From Aralia elata (lineage: Eukaryota > Streptophyta > Magnoliopsida > Apiales > Araliaceae), in NCBI GenBank assembly GCA_034770075.1, contig CM068377.1:77079358-77143357 (forward strand): 64,000 bases of DNA, written 5' to 3'. The position numbers and the translations under genes are program-made. The notes under the pieces are model-generated. The model worked only from the letters and a program-made list of their open reading frames with translations, had not been told where the DNA came from and searched no databases. Positions 11,564 through 23,279 of the stretch are shown one piece after another (position 1 is the stretch's first letter; each line of letters starts with the position of its first letter).

Positions 11564-11817
11564 AAATATGACTCCTTCTTTCTTTTTTTTATATAAATTG
11601 GGAATTAGCAATATATAATATCACAAAAGTTGCATTTTCCTCATTTCAAATTAGGGATGCAAGGTTGATAGTAAGCTCGTCGTGGATAAATGGGAACATG
11701 TGTAGGAATACAATTAAGGACACCATTACATACTAAGAATTAAAAAAAGTGCAGATAGGTGGAAAACTCCAGTATTAACTATTTGTTTTGGGGATCAAAG
11801 AGAAGGAGTCATATTTT
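11564..11817. mobile_element. Short MITE (AAATATGACTCC ends)
   Basis: AAATATGACTCCTTCTTTCTTT at the left and AAAGAGAAGGAGTCATATTTT at the right are inverted copies about 210 bp apart. Similar but not identical words flank the two ends ('tgtggtgtgata' and 'tgttgtgcgata'), possibly a worn target duplication of roughly 10 bp. Confidence 0.55.
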
Positions 11818-12741
11818 TGTTGTGCGATATCTTACCAAGTTCCTTCAATTTTGTTTTTTGTGAAGACAAATCTGTTCGATTTGGTTTTTGGAATTACCGG
11901 GCAGGTTCGGAGTTTAGGCTTTGGGACTAAGAAAGTGCGATAAAGGATCTTACGTGAAGCACTGGGGCGTAGAATGGTCTCGATGGAGTGAGCCTCAGGG
12001 CATAGAGCGGGCTTAGGAGCGTAACCCTGGGCTTGTCAAGGTAACGGGGAGGTTAGCAAGAGTCACAGGGACCCCCCTTTGATTAATTTTAAGCCAAATA
12101 AAAACACTTGTGGATGGAAGGCCATAAAGCTCTTGGAGGCATTAAGGAGAAGAGTGCCATGTAAGAGCAAATGAGTTGCTATTATGTAAAAGAGGTATTA
12201 CTTACTTTAGAAAATGGATGTAGGGAGAAATTTCTATCCAAAATAACAATAAATAGCACAGCGAGAATAATATAATTCCTCATTGTCTACACCTAAATAT
12301 AGAAAAAAAAATAATTCAAACAATTAATAATCGAGAGAACAAGCACACAAAAAGAGCATAAAACAAATTTTGTTAACGTGAAAACACCCACCTCAATGCG
12401 AGGAGTAAAAAACTAACGGGGACCGTATAGTCCATCGAATCTTCTACTATCAACCAATAATGGGCAATATCCATAAATTTTTGGATTCAGAAATAAAATT
12501 TAGCCTTTAAAAAAAAAAAAAATAACGGGCAATACAATGTTATCTCTAAACAACAATTAGAGGTAGTAAACCAGCAAAACACCATTCAACAAAAACATGT
12601 TTCTTAAAGCAAAAAGGACAAATACAACCACTATACTTAGCAAACTTTTTATGCATTTGACAACTAAATTTTAAAAATATATGATCACCCTAATTGAACC
12701 AATTAAAATTATGGAAAATCACACCACTATGTTAAATTATG
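11818..12741. other. Intergenic with a possible LTR scrap
   Basis: No gene seen. Around 12370-12480 the text 'gttaacgtgaaaacaccc ... gaggagtaaaaaact' resembles sequence common in plant LTR elements, but I cannot define its borders. Confidence 0.3.
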
Positions 12742-13595
12742 AATAAATGTTAAATCCACACTCTTTTTTGATTATTTTCGCACAAACATGACCCATACTA
12801 TTAAACTATAGTTTGAGTCAACTTATTAATAATACAAAATTTGTTTTTCTCAAAATTGCCCTCCACCCTAATATTTCTATGTTTTTGATTTTTTGCCGCT
12901 TCACCTAACATTTCGATGGTTTGGGTCTAATTGGTGTACATAAGAGGAACTGAGCCGGAGAAGGAGAGTTGAAATCGGAGAGTTAAGGCTTGGAGATTGG
13001 AGAGAGAGGAGGATTGAGAGTTGGAAATTGGGCCGGAAAAAGTTTATTCTTCAGAGAGGTTCCGTAGGTGGGATGAGTTTGGGTAAGTTTTGTTAGGCCG
13101 AGTCGAGGATGAGTTGGGTGACTGCGGGAATTACTGAGCAGGTTGAGAGGCCGACAGGTGAAAATGTGATTGATGTGAGGGGATGGAGCATGGGTCCGGA
13201 AACTCGAAGTTCCAGGAGGCTAAACAGGAGTTACAATAATGGGATGGTGGTGGGTTTATGGGAGGCTTTGAAGGGCTTGGAGAGCTGATATGTCGGTAGG
13301 TAGGAGAGACTGAGGTCGGCGCCGTTCGTCCATGCGCTGGGTGGGTGGAGTTGAGAGAGGAGAGAGAAAGGTAGAGGGAGAAAGATGAAAAAGGTAGCCA
13401 TTAGAACCATTGGACATGTGAGATTTTTTGTTTGTGTTTAGAGGAGAAATACTTTTATTATTATTTAGGTGAGGGGCAATTTTGGAAAAATAAATTTTGT
13501 ATTATTATTAAAGTGTCCTCAACTATAGTTAAAATGTATGGGCCACTTTGGTGTTGCGGAAAATACCAAAAAAGTGTGAATTTAACATTTCCCTA
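12742..13595. mobile_element. TIR element with GC-rich, purine-rich passenger
   Basis: Inverted ends of about 130 bp: AAATGTTAAATCCACACTC at the left and the complement of GAGTGTGAATTTAACATTT-like text at the right, then matching 'gccca/tacta..ttaactatagtt' and 'taataatacaaaattt' blocks. The interior (12890-13390) is rich in GGAGA and GAGG words, GC-rich compared with its flanks and without a long frame. It may hold captured gene sequence, now noncoding. Confidence 0.6.
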
Positions 13596-15650
13596 AAGTT
13601 AATTGAATGTCCTGTTTAATTTATTATCTATGTGGCATTTACAAAACAAATAAAGAAATACAAAAGAAATGGACATGGAAAGTTACCACAATGGATAACT
13701 GATAAATATAATTAACTTTGATTTTATTTTATTTGTTCATTTTTTTTGACCTTCTTCATCTTCAATAATTTCTATCTCCTCTTCATCTTCAATCTGCTCT
13801 CTCATTCCTCTGATTTCAATCTTTCTAACCTTCATACTAAATCCTGCTAGCGCCCAACCACCAATTGTCACCCCCATACTCTATAAAACCCAAAATTTCG
13901 TAGATAGCAATAACAAAAAAAGTAAAGAGAATTTGTTACTTTAAATTTGGGCTGCAAAATAATCCATAACCCAAAAAATACCTAAAAATTGCGGTAGAAA
14001 AACAGGGGATTTGCTTTGGGTGTTGCAAAACATAAAGATGTTGAAGGAAAGAAGAAAGAGAAAGAGAGAGTTTTTATGCATTTAAATGTATGAATGTTAT
14101 GTATGTGTCCTAAATGTACTGAATCAATTGGTTTAGACCTAGTCATGGGCCTAATCGGAAATCATCGGAATTACATCGGAATGAATCATCCAAATTGAAG
14201 CCGGTACCTTAAAAAATTCTTCGAATTGATTACAGAGAAACGTGAGCAAAAAAATAATATAGATTTGTAGCGGGATAAAAGATGTTGTGAGATGAAGGAT
14301 TGGAAGATCCAATGGATTTAAAAACCCTTGATAAAAGATGAAAACGGAACTAATCCCAAAATTCTAAACCCAGTATGAAGATGGGCAATTTAGAGAAGAA
14401 GCAGAAAAAAAATAGGTAACAGAAATTCGTACGTCGCTATCAATTAATGTATGAATTGGCCCACGTTCAGTAAATTGTTTCTTTTTCTCTTGCTGCACGT
14501 ATGAAAATATGAACTTAATTTAACGTTTTGTTTAATTTAATTTAACCTGGAATGATGCAATGTATATATCATTTTAATTAGTTCAGTAGGTTGATTACAT
14601 ATTTTTTAAAATTTAGTTGTCTAAAAATAGCCTTGAAAAAGTGCCAAGTACAGTGGGTATTATTTTTATCCTTTGGTGCCCCATACCACAATTCTTGGCG
14701 TATATCTTCAATCAAGGAAGAATAACAAAGAGAATTGAAAAGATGACCAACACTCGCATAAAAAGTATCAACAATGTATAACAAAACCTTTATGTTAGGA
14801 GACTCTCTGATGTTCAATCCCATCGTTCAGATTGAAGACCAACAAGTATTCAAACGATTTGTCACCCATCAAAATATCTATCAAAACCCGGGCCACTAAT
14901 GACCTTCTAATAGTTGAGTTGAAAAATGCCTCCACCACGTTTTTTTATAGACTCAATTTATTTTCTTTTGTCCTCTTCAGTTTTAGTTATATGATTTCTT
15001 CTGTTTTTTCTGAAACTTATATTAATCATCCATATGGCTCCAATAGGACCATACATGGGCTATTAATTGGGCCTAACTTGACATACTGAGGGAAAATGGG
15101 CAGACCTAGTGGCAAAAGGATTAAGTTTGTCATTTGGAGTGAATTTTCCCATGGCGCCATTTCAAGTGAGAGTGAAGTGTATGTCCAAAATTGAGCCCTA
15201 AAAAAATGATAAAGATCTATAGGTACGAGAGTAAAATGTCCATCTTGCCCCCTAGTAGAGGTGGACACATAAATGAGATACTATTGGGGGGAAGATTTTC
15301 AGATTTATTCAATTTTCTTTGAACTTGCATAGTTTTTTGTCCCTTTACGATATTGCAAGGTGGAAATTGGTTGTGAGGTTACTTTCTATAGAGGAGGTGT
15401 TAGGCCATTTGAGCCTTTTCAGAAACGGCTTAGAGGGCTTTGGTTCGTTTAAACCGTTCAAAATATTCTTCCAGTGGTTGTCAACATTTGAAAACCTTCG
15501 TAAGAGGTTTTATTATAGTGGCTAGTGACCGCTCGCACACACGTTGCGTGTAAATAAATTATGTATAAAAAAAAAAAAAAGAGTGAAGATACAAATAATG
15601 AAATTTTAAAAAAATTTAGCGACAAGGTAGTAATCTGAAAAAAAAACAAA

Positions 15651-15682
<32 letters not shown>

Positions 15683-17029
15683 AAAAATATAAAAAATTAT
15701 ATATTAAAAAAGGAATAAAATATTAATATATCTAGAAAGTTATAGGAATCAAAAGAGTAAAAAAAGGAAAAAAAAAGAAAAAGAAAAAATGTGATACAAA
15801 AATCACCAAACTTGTGAGGGAAAATTTCATTGGAGGCTTTATTAATTATAAATGCTTCTTTACAACTTGATCGATATCTAGTTATAAACTTAAACCCTAA
15901 ATTTTGCTTGGATTAAGAATATAAGCAAACATAGGCCTGTCGGACACTAGCACAGTTACCTGCACTGGCATGGTGCCTGCTCATTTACCACCACCTTTTT
16001 TTTAGGGACCAAAGTAATGGTATAAAAAATTAAGAAAATAATATATATATGGCGACTAAATTTTATTTTAAATGTAAATTTACGATTTAACATAGAATTA
16101 TATTGATAAAAATTACAACAGTAATAATAATGAGTCACTTTTTTTAAACATTTTAAATTATTATCAACATGTGTCTAAATAACGGTATTTAATATGGACT
16201 ATAAATTAAGAATTACTTTTAAACTTTTTAATCAATAGAGAGAGAACATAAAACCACCCAATACTTTTCAAACAAATCATTTTTCTACCTTTGTCTTTTC
16301 TACATACTATTTTGTTTACGCTTTGTATGCCTAAAATTTTATTTTAGTATTCTCACATCCCGTAAAAATTGGCCTTAGTTTAGAACTTTCTAAATCAAAT
16401 TGACCATTTTTATATTCAAAATTTATACTATTTTATTGTAAATATAGGTGGGAGAAAACTATAACCATAAGGAAATTACGGTTAAAATTTACTGCCCAAA
16501 CCGTTCAAATTTTAATAAGGGTTTTTGAAAATATAAATAAAAAACTTAATTATTAATCCATAAATATTAATTAATTTAACTACAAAAGCCAAATTAAGTC
16601 AATTTTTGAGAGACCGAAAAAGTATATACTTTGAGTTTCTAATGGGTTAAGAATTTAGTCCTAGTACCTTTATATTCTCATGTTACGATTCATCTTTATG
16701 TAGGGCTTGGTAGGGGTGTAATTTAGCGGTGGTGGGTATTGGTGGGTCTAGAGGTCGGATTATTTTGGCTTTTTGTTTGTCCATTGTTTTTTGCCTCCAT
16801 CATTGTATCAATCCGTGATGAAATTTTATGAACATGAGTCTGGGTTTAGGCCGGTATTGGGCGAGCACCTATTGAAAAAAATATAAGGTCCTATAACACT
16901 AATATACAACAATTCTAAAGTATTTATAAAATAAAACATCCACAAAATAATTACAAACAATAACACTATCACATTAAGAGAGAAGCTCTCAAGGGAAAGA
17001 CGATAATCTATGAAGTCCGATGTTCAGGT
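13596..17029. other. Intergenic, poly-A tracts and worn repeats
   Basis: No gene supported. There are A-rich low-complexity tracts near 15565-15790. The segment 16375-16640 has text like the interior of the Stowaway MITE at 41995-42252 ('ataggtg..agaaaactataacca') but lacks clear ends. A minus-strand frame at 14578-14823 (81 codons) is not recognised. Confidence 0.4.
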
Positions 17030-17448
17030 ATTGACTTATCATAACACTCTGTGTGAATCAAAGAATAAACTCTACGTGCTGCACGCACCTGTTTCCCTTA
17101 CTAGTCCCTAGAGAATGCATTGAAGCAATGCTGAGATTGAACGGATACACCATACCTGGTCGAAACAAAAAATCATGTGTCAACGCTTAACAAACAGGGC
17201 CATCACGAGGGGATCCTGAAATATTGGGTCGGATTGCAGAATAAGTTTCTGTGCGGGGAGAGATTTGAGAGTGGCTCTTAATGGACTACAATAGGACCCA
17301 AACTTTGAGTACATTCCATTTGGTGCCGGAAGAAAGAATGATGCGCATGTATTGCATTTGCTGCCGCCACTCCTTGAGATTCCAATGGCTCAGTTACTCT
17401 ACTATTTTGACTGGAAACTCCCCAATGATCACATGAAACCCGAAGATC
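17030..17448 (+). pseudogene. Cytochrome P450 (CYP71-like) C-terminal pseudogene fragment
   Basis: P450s are heme monooxygenases, usually anchored in the ER. Read with frame changes, this stretch follows the C-terminal half of a CYP71-type enzyme: a K-helix region before LHAPVSL, then 'VPREC.EA', GYTIPGR, 'GDPE.W', ERFESGS, FEYIPFGAGR and, at 17370-17448, EIPMAQLLYYFDWKLPN followed by MKPED. Lesions are heavy: in-frame stops (for example after ERFESGS), inserted bases in the K-helix segment, and corruption of the heme-binding loop, where the Cys codon after FGAGR survives only out of frame. The sequence runs into the assembly gap; nothing P450-like is seen beyond it. Confidence 0.75.
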
Positions 17449-17548
17449 NNNNNNNNNNNNNNNNNNNNNNNNNNNNNNNNNNNNNNNNNNNNNNNNNNNN
17501 NNNNNNNNNNNNNNNNNNNNNNNNNNNNNNNNNNNNNNNNNNNNNNNN
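17449..17548. other. Assembly gap (100 N)
   Basis: Exactly one hundred N, the conventional size for a gap of unknown length. Sequence on the two sides should not be assumed to be contiguous. Confidence 0.99.
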
Positions 17549-17903
17549 AATAAACGGCAAGGGAAAATGGCTCTTTTCTCGGGTTTTGCCTTGTTTTAAC
17601 CTTCTATACGATCAATGCAAACGTCGCCACTCGGCGGCATCACTGTTCTTTGTATGAATACAGTTCATTGTTCTCATTTGTGACTACCTCTGTCCATTCC
17701 TCCCTTCTTTGGTACACAATGAACCGGACTTTAACCCCATGAACTATCAGATATTGGATAAATAGATGCCAGTGTCAAACCATTTAAGAATCTCCTTTTT
17801 CACTACCACTCCTTCATAATAGGATTCAAAGTCGACGTTTGCTAGGGGCTCGATAACTGGGATTCGCCTTCATGACCTCCATTAAAATTTTTGGTGCATA
17901 ACA

Positions 17904-18135
17904 AAATGAGGTGGTTGAAGTGTGATATTTGTGCAGGAAATCACGCAAGGAATCAATGCGCAATTAAGGTCGAGTCAGTGTAGTTTGGTGAAGGATCCAA
18001 TTATCAAAGTAATCAAAATCTCGAATGCCGAGGATCAGATTCACAACAGAAGATAGCAAGATCACAACGAGCAAAAGGCTTTTCAGCAAGAACAGAAGGT
18101 AATGATGGAGGGATTTGTTGTTAAAATATCAAGCG
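17904..18135 (+). pseudogene. Ty3-type gag zinc-knuckle relic
   Basis: At 17921-17959 the frame reads CDICAGNHARNQC, a C-x2-C-x3-H-x4-C knuckle of the form found in Athila/Tat gag proteins. It is followed, after a stop and frame changes, by Asn/Gln-rich text and 'FQQEQKVMMEGF', which also fits the region behind the knuckle in those elements. It lies upstream of the 5' LTR at 19068, so it belongs to another copy or to a rearranged part of that element. Confidence 0.45.
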
Positions 18136-18844
18136 AAAAATAATGTGCAAGAATTGCTAAAATGTGTACTATTATTTGAGAACATTTTGAACCGATGCTC
18201 AATAGCGCAAATTCAGAAAATTCTCAAATAATAGACTATAAGAAGTGCACAACCATGCTGAAAAAATTGTAATCAGTTAACATTTACGAAGTGGTAAGGA
18301 ATTACCAAGGATGGATGCGCCAAGAGTGTAATTGATGAATATATGTAGGGAAAAAGAATTAGCTTGGGTGAAGTCAACGGAGGAAAAGAAGCCAAGAAAA
18401 GATGGATAGAAGAATTTGCTTTAAGTATTGATTATTGGGGGCGGCATAATAATATAAATTATATAATATACAAAGAATTTGGGGACGAAGGACAAAAAAA
18501 TTTGGACAAGAAAAATATGTAGTTAGTTAATATTAATGATATTAATAGAGTTAGGTTAATATTATTAATGATTATTACAAAAATTTAGTTAAGTAATATA
18601 ATATTAGGCATATGGGCCAAATAAATTGGCGGACTAAATGGGGAATAGTGTCAGACCTCAACGCATGGTGTAGCGACAAGAAGAGAGACAAAAGCTCTCA
18701 GCCGCGACACACATGTAGCGGCCATCCTTCTTTAGTTCCTTTTTTATTTTAATGCTCAGCCCTTGCATCATATTTATCAACGGTGGAGATGCTGGTTGCT
18801 GGAATAGTAATCGCCCCAGCAACCGGTTGTCATCGGATGCGGAC
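18136..18844. other. Probable retroelement debris, no gene
   Basis: No long frame. 'ccgcgacac' and 'agcgac' words around 18670-18725 recall the GC-rich patch inside the LTR at 19270-19380, so this may be LTR or leader debris. Confidence 0.35.
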
Positions 18845-18845
18845 C

Positions 18846-18856
18846 CTATATATATA

Positions 18857-18906
<50 letters not shown>

Positions 18907-18918
18907 TATATATATATG
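18846..18918. repeat. TA microsatellite
   Basis: About 35 TA units with few interruptions. Confidence 0.95.
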
Positions 18919-19067
18919 AGACCTATTCTATAACAAAGCCCGTTCGGGTAAATAGGCATTAATTTCAGTAAGTTGATCTGTGGCGGTCCATTGTCATGGG
19001 ATTTAAGGGTGAGATTGAATGAAGCTTGTGTCTAGCCGCTAGTAGGATCTTCGGCCCAGTGGCCAAC

Positions 19068-20451
19068 TAATAAGTAGTTTTTATACCTATTATTTGAGTA
19101 TTTTTAAGCTTAAATATTTGTGTATAATTTAAGCATTTTATAGTCATTTTATAGAGTTTGTTATTCAATTTATGGCTTTTTTGTTCATTTTGTAGGAATA
19201 AATGAGTTTAAGTGGTAAAAAAATCGCAATATTTGAAGCAATAGGGCGAGCCAAGGAAGAAAACCATGAGCAGGGATTAACAGAGCCGCGACGCTCACTT
19301 AGGTGAGCTCGTGGCGACGCAGAATCATAAAAGGTCCGCGACGCCTAGTTGTGTATGGGCCGCGGTGCCTAGAGAGCTTTTTTATCGGCGCGTGTTTTGC
19401 GGAGAATTTAGTATGTTCCTGAAGTCTCTTATATATGAAGCGAGAGCGCAAAAAGAGGAGAGAGGGAGAGACAATTTACGTAAAAATAGAAGAAATGATA
19501 CCCTCTCTATGATCAATTCCATCTAAGGGAAGGAAAAAGAGGATTGAAGATCACGGATCTGAAGAACTATAGCGGAGAGCTGTGCCATGCAGATTCTTTT
19601 TTCTATCTTTCCTTTCAAAACTCTTGTGTTTATACGTAACTTTACGATTGATGAGATGTTGTTTCTTTTCTTTACATTTATGAAAGAAATTCCATTTTCA
19701 ATATGTGGTAATGGTTACCCGAATGATTGATATTTATTATATCTATTGGACTATTTAACTTCTATCAGATGTATTGCAAGATTAGGAATATATATATTCT
19801 TGGTTTTCACCATCAATATTTTTCTGGCCAACAATTAATCTATGCATATTAGATGAGATGGATACGTTGATTCATAGATTAGATGTGGAATAATGAATAC
19901 ATGTGGTAGATTACTTTATGTTTAAGAATTATTATTTAAACTTTGCATAAGGGATAGACATATAGCCCATAGTGTCCGCATGAACTGATTAAGAAATGGT
20001 ATCCATTGCATTCGCTGTTGAACAAGTCACATAGAAATATAGTGTTTTAATTAGCATTGACTCGACACTTCATCTAATCTTGGCACATAAGTTAGATAAA
20101 TACTCTATGAATTCTTGCCTTAACAATCTGCAATGTGTTTGCGCATTGGTTTAAATAGGGAGTGGAAGAATAGGAAACATCAATCGGGGGAAATTGTAAT
20201 CTTGATAAGTTTATTTCTAATATATTATTCATTCTTATTTCCTTTTTATTAGTTAAATATTATTGATTGCGAAACACTTATTCTCTTTGTTTTAAAAATA
20301 GAATTTGATTAATTTAATGGAGTTATTGAAGAATATTAATTGTTTTTATTAGATTATTCCTCGTAGATGTTCGACACTCTAGTTACACTTTAATACTTGA
20401 TTGAAACGTGGATTCTTGCACGTAAATTGCTAGTATCGATTTGGCCCATCA
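19068..20451 (+). mobile_element. 5' LTR of a decayed Ty3 (Athila/Tat-like) element
   Basis: The right border is set by the CA at 20450-20451, six bases before a perfect primer binding site. The left border (TAATAAGTAGTTTTTATACC) is placed by similarity to the start of the solo LTR at 46367-47615 read on the minus strand (TGATGAGTGGGTTTTAACC). Both LTRs also share the layout of a T-rich 'tttttgttcattttgtag'-like block followed by a GC-rich 'gcgacgc' patch, and similar last 60 bases. The expected terminal TG has become TA. Length is about 1.38 kb. The downstream LTR was not found. Confidence 0.65.
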
Positions 20452-20457
20452 AGTTTT

Positions 20458-20475
20458 TGGCGCCGTTGCCGGGGA
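20458..20475 (+). promoter_or_regulatory. Retrotransposon primer binding site (tRNA-Asp)
   Basis: TGGCGCCGTTGCCGGGGA is the exact 18-nt complement of the 3' end of plant tRNA-Asp(GUC), the primer used by Athila-type and related Ty3 elements. It directly identifies the upstream sequence as an LTR and the orientation as plus. Confidence 0.9.
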
Positions 20476-20581
20476 ATAATTCTAGTAATTAAATCTCTTA
20501 ATAACAATTATAATTAAATCTTATTCTAATTTAAACACAATTTTTTATTCTTTTGCAGGCAATCTCAATATTTGATTCAAA

Positions 20582-21440
20582 ATGCAAGACTTAGAGAATA
20601 TGGCTGCAGAAGAATGAGAAAATATTACAGGAGTATGCTACACCTATATAATGTAGGTGGATATTCAATCCAGTATTAGAAAAGGACCTGCAATACAAGC
20701 AAGTAGCCGTTTGAAATTTACAACCAAGCATGATACAAAATGATTTAAAGTTCGGATACAATTTGGAGGTTACCCTAATGCTGATCCGAATGAAGCATTT
20801 GAGTTAATTTTTTTAAAATCGTGTGATACATGGTAAATATGAAGGAGTTTTCTGAGGGATGACATTTAGATTGCCGAGTCTTTTCCCTTTCACACATAAC
20901 GTTGGTAAGGCGAAAAAGTTGGTTATATTCTCTCACCACAGCAGGCTCCATAGCTACATGGATGTGATCTAGTACAAAATAGTTTTTGGCTAAGTTTTTA
21001 TCCACAAGCTTAATAATCGTAAGAATTGAGGTCAGAAATATCACCATCCATGTTGCTTCAAGAAGACTCCTAAAATCTCTGTATACAAAGGCTTGGGAGA
21101 GGTTTAAGGAATTACTTAGGAAATGTCCATATCATTGACATTCCTATGTGTGTTTGCAATTTTCAGACTTTTTAACAATGGGTTGAAATGTTTGCAATGG
21201 GATCTAATATCGATGCACACAGCCGCAGATAGGTCTTCTTTAATGGAGAAAAATTGTGTGGTGATGAAGCATAGTGAATTGCTGGGAGATCATGACAAAA
21301 ATTAATAATTATCAATGATTCCGCAACAAGAAATACGCGAATTGGAACACATGTTTGGGCCCAAATAAATCAGAAAAGATGTCAATCTCAGTGTCACTGG
21401 CAGAGCAGAGTGGCGGGGCTTCTTTTTCTTTTAGTAAGGA
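20582..21440 (+). pseudogene. Ty3 (Athila/Tat-like) gag remnant
   Basis: Gag forms the virus-like particle of the retrotransposon. Downstream of the primer binding site the gag pattern can be read across several frames: QFGGYPNADPNEAF at about 20760-20801, then CDT, a worn 'LRLFPFSL' region near 20880, and AWERFKELLRKCPYH at about 21090-21135, all in the order expected for Athila/Tat gag. Stops and frameshifts are frequent, so no product is possible. Homology fades near 21440 and no pol domain follows. Confidence 0.75.
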
Positions 21441-22953
21441 AAAATTAGATTCTGGTGCGATATCAAATTACCATGCACGAGGATATCATTACAAATATGT
21501 TTTGCTCAGATAAACGTATAATTCTGCAGTTTTAGATCATCATTAAACATATTTTGATTCTTTACCATTCTAAGAACCCTTGTACATATATCATTTCATT
21601 CATCTCATAAAGATCAATTACAGTTTTGATCTTTTCTTTACTCTAAAGTCCTTGTACATCATATTCATTTAAAGGACTAATTACTCAAATACTTATCGTT
21701 GCATATGTACTTCTGTAAACATTTTTTTTTTTCGGACCACATTCAATACAAAGATCTCATATAATGACATTACAGTAGTCTCATGCAGGTCGTTAACCAA
21801 TCCTACCCTCCTACTCGAGAACAGACCATAACAGACTCACATAACCCACAGATCATCTTAATCCACCACAACCGTTAAACATATCAAAGATCCCAAAATG
21901 GTGCCGAACGACCCCGCCGGAACCCCCCTTTTGGTCTGCAACTCAAAGAGTCTGCGGCCCTGGTGAAATTGTTTTTTTTTAATATATTTGCTCGGCAAAC
22001 AATGATAAAAGGTGTGGGTCCAGGGAAAAAAAAACACACTGTCTATCAAAGAATCCCCCTACCCTTCCCCATTAATTTTAAATAGTTTTCTTGGCATCGG
22101 CCGCAAACTCTTACATTTCGCGCCGAGAGAAATTTTTTTTGTTAGCCAACAGCGTAAGAAAGTGTAACCAAGAGAAATGTCCTAAATAAAATATACTTCA
22201 CCCTTTAGTTAAGATTTAAATATAGTTTCCAAACTGCTATAAACACCATATTTGTATATAATAAATTTCTTAAAGTAATAAATTAATTAGCATTTTGGTC
22301 AAACCTGATATATAATGTTATTCTATTTTTTATAAATAATTTTTATAAGAAATAAAAATTGTAAAATTGGTTAATTATATTCCTTGTATTTATTTGTGAT
22401 GAATAATTTCTTAAGTAATAATAAGTTTAACATTGTCAACCTACCATTAAATGATGATTCTAAGTTTGTATAAATAATTTCTTATGTAAATATAAATTTA
22501 AAAACATCGTCAATTATATTGTGGACAATTTGATTATGTTAAATTTAAATACCATATCTGTAATACAACTTGGAATTTATTCATACATTCATATTTGAAA
22601 TGTATTTATAATTAACCAAAAAAATACTGTTAATTTTATTTGAAGGCATAAGTCTATTTATTCCCTCCACTACATAAGCATAACCAGGTTCGTCAATTCC
22701 CACTAGACATACAACTTTCAAAACACAAACCTGTGTGTAATTTGGCTTTCTCAGATTAAAATTTCCAAATTTGCTAAATTGAAGATGTAGAGTTAAGATC
22801 TCAAAGTCAATTCCATACTGTGTAAAAGGCACCAACATGTGTTCTAGGCTTACTACATTCAATAAGTCATGCTGTTCCGCGTTTGCATTTTTTTTTCTGT
22901 TGTACTGATGTACATGGTCTCGTACGTGGTTTTGAGAGTTATATATATATATA
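21441..22953. other. Intergenic, nothing firmly recognised
   Basis: AT-rich. The minus-strand frame 22581-22970 (129 codons) is the longest here; its sequence matches no family I know and its right end runs into a transposon terminus, so I do not call it a gene. Confidence 0.4.
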
Positions 22954-22995
22954 GGGCAAATGATTTCCATAGCATCTATTTGTTATGGATTAAAT

Positions 22996-23095
22996 TTTGG
23001 GGGGCCCCCCCCCCACCCCCCCCCCCCGGGCCCCCCCCCCCCCGCCCCCCCCCCCACCCCTCGCACCCCCCCCCCCCCCCCCCCCCCCCGGGGGG
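22996..23095. repeat. Poly-C/G low-complexity tract
   Basis: About 100 bases, nearly all C with short G runs, inside the left TIR of element E1. The corresponding place in the right TIR and in E2 has no such tract. It gives rise to proline/glycine-rich ORFs that are artefacts. Its length is unlikely to be reliable. Confidence 0.9.
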
Positions 23096-23170
23096 TTGCA
23101 AATACCAATCCTAACCTTCCATTTGAGAAGATGAGGCACACGGTGTGAGGATAAAAAATCTGGGCTGGCC

Positions 23171-23194
23171 GTCCGCTAGAAACGTCTCGCGGAC
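23171..23194. repeat. Palindromic box, E1 left outer
   Basis: Half-sites GTCCGCTAGAA and TCTCGCGGAC face each other (24 bases, slightly worn). Confidence 0.75.
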
Positions 23195-23256
23195 AGGTGG
23201 TTTAAATTAATTTTTCTGGACCATTATCCCCCCAAACACAAAGATAATTCACATGT

Positions 23257-23279
23257 GTCCGCTACAAATTCTAGCGGAC
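23257..23279. repeat. Palindromic box, E1 left inner
   Basis: GTCCGCTACAA, one A, then ATTCTAGCGGAC-type half-site (23 bases). It is 86 bases inside the outer box. Confidence 0.75.

Noticed and set aside
14578..14823. 81-codon minus-strand ORF as a gene
   Set aside because: Composition is protein-like, but I could not link it to any family or extend it through splice sites, so I left it as unassigned.
22581..22970. Minus-strand ORF of 129 codons as a gene
   Set aside because: No recognised motif, runs across a TA tract and into the E1 terminus, and no promoter or intron structure is evident.
22869..23148. Proline/glycine-rich ORFs
   Set aside because: They are translations of the poly-C tract.
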